A stretch of 8,974 nt of DNA from DASUUI01 sp964577965. GTDB taxonomy: Bacteria > Gemmatimonadota > Gemmatimonadetes > Gemmatimonadales > Gemmatimonadaceae. Location of the stretch: assembly GCA_964577965.1 (NCBI GenBank), contig CAZOAT010000100.1:1-8974 (forward strand), written 5' to 3'. This document shows, piece after piece, positions 6,874 through 8,974 of the stretch (position 1 is the stretch's first letter; each line of letters opens with the position of its first letter). The notes under the pieces were generated by a model. It did no database searches, had not been told where the DNA came from, and worked only from the letters and a program-made list of their open reading frames with translations. Position numbers and translations under genes: made by a program.

Positions 6874-7829
6874 CGTTGGGCCGGCGTGATCCGCACCGTC
6901 ACCGGCAGCCCCGCCTTGAGCGTGCCGGTAGTGTCGTGCAGCAGAACCTTCACCCCGAACAGCAGGTCCGCACGCTCTCGCTCCGTGAGCGCAATGCGTG
7001 GAGTGAACTCCGCCCGGTCCGCGAGCGAAATGATACGTCCTGCGAAACCTCGCGAATCCCCGTCCAGAGAAGCCACTGCCTCGTCGCCCACCGAAACGGC
7101 CGCGAAATCCTGCTGGTTCACATAGATCCGGACCCACAGCGAATCCGTGCGCGCGACGGTCACGACGGGAGCCCCGGCAGGCACTATCTCACCCGGGTCG
7201 GCGATCCTTATCGTTACGCGCCCGGAGATGGGCGATTCGAGCGACAGCTCACCCGCGGCGCGACGGGCTGCATCGAGCGATGCCCGGGCCGCCTCCACCT
7301 CAGCAGCCGCGGCGCGTATCGTCGCCGGTCTGCTCCCGGCGCGCACCGTTCCGGTGGCTGCACGCAACGCTTCTGCCTGTGAGGCCGCGGCGCGGGAGCG
7401 CGTCTGCGCCAGCTCCATCTCCTGCCGGCTTATCGCTCCCGCATCGAACAGCGACTGCGCGCGCTCTGCATCGCGAGCAGCCTGCGCTGCCTCCGCAGCG
7501 GCAGCTGCCGCCTGAGCGGCCGACTGCTGAATCTCCGTGCCGCGTGCCCCCGCTTCGAGGTCGCGGAGCTGCGCCTCAGCACGCCTCACGGTCGCTTCCC
7601 TGGCCTCCACCTCGGGTGGGGTGGCTGTGTTGGTGAGGGTGGCGATCACCTGGCCGGCGCGGACAGCGTCGCCTTCCTCTACGGCGACAGTCACAACCCG
7701 GGCTGTAATCAGCGGGGCCACGTCCACCGCCATGTATTCGATCGTGCCGGTTCCTTCGATCCCTTCAAATCCGCGAGCGCATCCCAGCAGCGCCAGCGTT
7801 ACGGCCGCGAGGATCGCGGTGCGTGTCAT
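6870..7829 (-). CDS. HlyD-family lipoprotein adaptor, YbhG-like
   Basis: This is the periplasmic adaptor of the ABC-2 exporter. The 319-residue protein begins with a lipoprotein signal peptide ending in LALLGC, so Cys17 should be lipidated after cleavage. A first lipoyl half follows at about 38-66 (ITARVVTVAVEEGDAVRAGQ). An Ala-rich helical hairpin spans about 72-195 and includes LEAGARGTEIQQSAAQA, the YbhG-type LxAGxRxxEI motif. The second lipoyl half (LESPISGRVTIRIADPGEIV) is at about 197-216. A beta-barrel with AEFTPRIALTERERADLLF at about 273-291 follows, which is the YbhG signature region, and the protein ends in LKAGLPVTVRI. ATG at 7829 overlaps the TetR stop as ATGA and has a strong GGGGAGGT site 5 nt upstream. 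The stop overlaps the ATPase start. Residue +2 after the Cys is Ala. Confidence 0.95.
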   Translation of the reverse strand: MTRTAILAAVTLALLGCARGFEGIEGTGTIEYMAVDVAPLITARVVTVAVEEGDAVRAGQVIATLTNTATPPEVEAREATVRRAEAQLRDLEAGARGTEIQQSAAQAAAAAAEAAQAARDAERAQSLFDAGAISRQEMELAQTRSRAAASQAEALRAATGTVRAGSRPATIRAAAAEVEAARASLDAARRAAGELSLESPISGRVTIRIADPGEIVPAGAPVVTVARTDSLWVRIYVNQQDFAAVSVGDEAVASLDGDSRGFAGRIISLADRAEFTPRIALTERERADLLFGVKVLLHDTTGTLKAGLPVTVRITPAQR

Positions 7830-8563
7830 CGCGGACCTCCCCTGAGGGCACCCAGTGCGAACGCTGCGGCGTGGCGGGCGAACGCTTCCTCCTCATCTCT
7901 TCCGATGGTGCCGCGCTCGCGGAGAAGTGCCTGGACTATAGGGCGCGCCAGATGGAAGTAGATCACCTGTGAGATCGTGGAGAGGGCAGCGTAGGACGGG
8001 TCGTAGTCACGGGAGAACCGCCCCTCATCCTGCGCCGCTGCGATCGCGTCGCGCAGCCGGGAGAAGACGTTCCTGGCGAGCAGGCTGATGAACTCGGCGG
8101 CGTGCGCGGCGTCGTGATCGATCAGCTCGCGCCCGATGATCCGCGCCCGCTCCGGGTACCCCGAGAACATCGCGCTCTGTGTGGAGACGACGGCTCGAAC
8201 CACGTCCTCTGGTGATTTCGCCCGGGCGAGCGCTCCCGTGGCGCGGGAAATCAGCTCCTGGCCGAAGCGGCTTATCACCGCTTGATGGAGTCCGCGCTTG
8301 TCCCCGAAGTAGTAGTAAATGAGCGCGGCGTTCACCCCGGCCTCGCTGCCGATCTCCTTGACCGTCGTAGCGTCGAACCCCTGGCGGGCGAACAGACGCT
8401 CGGCGGCGTCGAGGATCGAGTCTGCGGTGGTGGCGCCTGCCACCGGCTCTGGCTGACCAGCATCAACCGGCCTGCCCCGGGTTCGCGCGCCGGTGCCGGC
8501 GGGCGAACGCCCCTTCCGGGGCCGGGGATGGGGCGTTCGCTTTCGTGCGGGTCTCGGACTCAT
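7826..8563 (-). CDS. TetR-family transcriptional regulator (CecR-like)
   Basis: This is a one-component repressor that probably controls the exporter genes with which it is co-transcribed, as CecR (YbiH) is linked to ybhGFSR in E. coli. The 245 residues include a TetR_N helix-turn-helix at about 47-92 (SILDAAERLFARQGFDATTV, KEIGSEAGVNAALIYYYFGD, KRGLHQAV). An all-helical ligand-binding and dimerisation domain follows from about 95 to the end, with the CecR-type stretch RIIGRELIDHDAA at about 141-153. The first 45 residues are an unusual Arg/Lys/Pro-rich extension that contains an AT-hook-like RGRP at 29-32. The ATG at 8563 is the only in-frame ATG before the helix-turn-helix. It has no Shine-Dalgarno motif, and a promoter lies immediately upstream, so the mRNA may be leaderless. 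A GTG at 8443 (residue 41) is a weaker alternative. The ligand is unknown. Confidence 0.93.
   Translation of the reverse strand: MSPRPARKRTPHPRPRKGRSPAGTGARTRGRPVDAGQPEPVAGATTADSILDAAERLFARQGFDATTVKEIGSEAGVNAALIYYYFGDKRGLHQAVISRFGQELISRATGALARAKSPEDVVRAVVSTQSAMFSGYPERARIIGRELIDHDAAHAAEFISLLARNVFSRLRDAIAAAQDEGRFSRDYDPSYAALSTISQVIYFHLARPIVQALLRERGTIGRDEEEAFARHAAAFALGALRGGPR
7835..7842 (-). promoter_or_regulatory. Strong ribosome binding site of the YbhG-like gene
   Basis: GGGGAGGT lies 5 nt before the ATG at 7829, within the last codons of the TetR gene. It is the best Shine-Dalgarno match of the cluster and contrasts with the TetR gene itself, which has none. It suggests the exporter genes are translated more strongly than their regulator. 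Confidence 0.75.
8503..8540. repeat. Perfect 11-bp inverted repeat, stem-loop in the TetR N-terminal extension
   Basis: The left arm GCGAACGCCCC (8503-8513) and the right arm GGGGCGTTCGC (8530-8540) are exact reverse complements separated by 16 nt. The loop can fold further through its CCGG repeats. The structure lies about 23-60 nt inside the TetR gene, in codons for the non-conserved basic extension. In RNA this would be a very stable stem-loop. The plus-strand right arm is followed only by TTT, which is too few Ts for a convincing terminator, and no plus-strand gene lies upstream. Its role is unknown. Confidence 0.7.
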
Positions 8564-8568
8564 GAGGA

Positions 8569-8588
8569 TTAATTAACCGTTTAATTAG
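8569..8588. promoter_or_regulatory. AT-rich imperfect palindrome, likely TetR operator
   Basis: The half-sites TTAATTAACC (8569-8578) and GTTTAATTAG (8579-8588) are inverted repeats matching at 8 of 10 positions. The island is strikingly AT-rich in GC-rich DNA. It begins 5 nt upstream of the TetR ATG and overlaps the -10 and spacer of the candidate promoter. Size, symmetry and place are typical of autoregulating TetR operators. That this protein binds it is an inference. Confidence 0.6.
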
Positions 8589-8599
8589 TTTCCGGTCAA
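8571..8599 (-). promoter_or_regulatory. Candidate promoter of the TetR-ABC-2 exporter operon
   Basis: On the minus strand TTGACC (8594-8599) is followed by 17 nt and then TTAATT (8571-8576). The -35 is good and the -10 is poor, as is common for regulated promoters. The start point would fall about one base before the ATG at 8563, leaving no room for a leader. That agrees with the missing ribosome binding site. Confidence 0.45.
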
Positions 8600-8701
8600 G
8601 GGTATTGGCCCGCGTCGAGCAGAGCTGGACCTTACCGCGGCGGCCCCTGGTTGGGCCCGCGCCCGGGCGGCCTCCCTGAATCGGAGCAGCCCCGCCCCAC
8701 G

Positions 8702-8707
8702 TATACT
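8702..8707 (+). promoter_or_regulatory. Candidate -10 element for the kinase gene
   Basis: TATACT is a five-of-six match to the sigma-70 -10 consensus in an otherwise GC-rich stretch. It would start transcription near 8714, about 23 nt before the kinase ATG. I found no good -35 at 16-18 nt spacing, so the element is only partly supported. Confidence 0.4.
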
Positions 8708-8722
8708 TTTCTGACCGACCCC

Positions 8723-8726
8723 GGAG
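8723..8726 (+). promoter_or_regulatory. Ribosome binding site of the kinase gene
   Basis: GGAG lies 10 nt before ATG at 8737. The spacing is slightly long but acceptable, and it supports this start for the partial kinase gene. Confidence 0.45.
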
Positions 8727-8736
8727 CCCGCGGACG

Positions 8737-8974
8737 ATGCTCGAGACGCAATTCGTCACTACCCTGTTTGCCGACGCTTATGACGTCGAGCGGGAGCTCG
8801 GGCGCGGGGGGATGGCGACGGTGTTCCTCGCCCGGGAGAAGAAGCACGAGCGCCGGGTGGTGTTGAAGATCCTGCGTCCGGAACTCGCCGCACCGGTCGG
8901 CGCCGAACGCTTCCTCCGTGAGATCCGGATAGCGGCGCAGCTGAGCCACCCGCGCATGCTGCCGCTCATAGACT
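8737..8974 (+). CDS. Ser/Thr protein kinase, N-terminal fragment cut by window end
   Basis: This is the beginning of a bacterial eukaryotic-like (Hanks-type) Ser/Thr protein kinase. The frame is open from ATG at 8737 to the window edge, giving 79 residues and no stop. The glycine-rich ATP loop LGRGGMATVFLARE is at 21-34. The ATP-binding lysine is Lys44 in VVLKIL, where VAIKVL is more usual. The helix-C glutamate is probably Glu62 in RFLREIRIAAQLSHP, followed by MLPLID, the beginning of strands 4-5. The catalytic loop and any C-terminal sensor, TPR or membrane domain lie outside. The start fits the family, with about 20 residues before the Gly loop, and GGAG is 10 nt upstream. It diverges from the TetR gene across 173 nt. 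Substrates are unknown. Confidence 0.93.
   Translation, partial: MLETQFVTTLFADAYDVERELGRGGMATVFLAREKKHERRVVLKILRPELAAPVGAERFLREIRIAAQLSHPRMLPLID

Noticed and set aside
8655..8668. GCCCG-CGCC-CGGGC hairpin upstream of the kinase gene
   Set aside because: A 5-bp GC stem is expected by chance in sequence this GC-rich, and no T run follows.

Overview
The window is GC-rich chromosomal DNA, probably a scaffold from a metagenome-assembled or draft genome, because it holds two runs of exactly 100 N (1460-1559 and 4769-4868). Three things suggest Gemmatimonadota: the S12 sequence, a Gemmatimonadota-style Ser/Thr protein kinase N-terminus (LGRGGMATVFLARE, then a run matching RFLREI..AAQLSHP), and the general GC-rich, Ala/Arg-rich coding style. 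This is recognition from memory and no search was run. Nearly everything is on the minus strand; only the partial kinase at the right edge is on the plus strand.

Right to left, which is the direction of transcription: a TetR-family regulator (7826-8563) begins an overlapping gene run. It continues with a lipoprotein HlyD/YbhG-type adaptor (6870-7829), an ABC-2-type ATPase (6100-6873) and an ABC-2-type permease (4973-6070). These resemble the E. coli cecR-ybhGFSR layout, but with one ATPase domain and one visible permease. An interval of 296 nt (4677-4972, including a gap) contains two short palindromes and no convincing gene. A second run follows: MacA-like adaptor (3351-4676), MacB/LolD-type ATPase (2584-3351), MacB-type FtsX permease (1560-2587, C-terminus lost in a gap) and a TolC-family outer-membrane protein (500-1459, N-terminus lost in the same gap). 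Last comes rpsL (8-406), encoding ribosomal protein S12, with its own likely promoter.

Together the genes make up two envelope-spanning export systems in tandem. One is an ABC-2 (YbhGFSR-like) exporter under a local TetR repressor. The other is a split MacA-MacB exporter followed by a TolC-like channel that could serve both. Start and stop codons overlap at four junctions (ATGA at 7826-7829, GTGA at 6870-6873, TGATG at 3349-3353, ATGA at 2584-2587), so translation is probably coupled within each module. Whether both modules share one transcript cannot be decided because of the gap at 4769-4868.

The most distinctive non-coding structures lie around the TetR gene. An AT-rich imperfect palindrome (8569-8588) overlaps a candidate sigma-70 promoter so close to the ATG that the mRNA may be leaderless. 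A perfect 11-bp inverted repeat (8503-8540) lies within the codons of the regulator's unusual basic N-terminal extension. I saw no CRISPR array, tRNA, rRNA, insertion sequence or clearly novel gene system.
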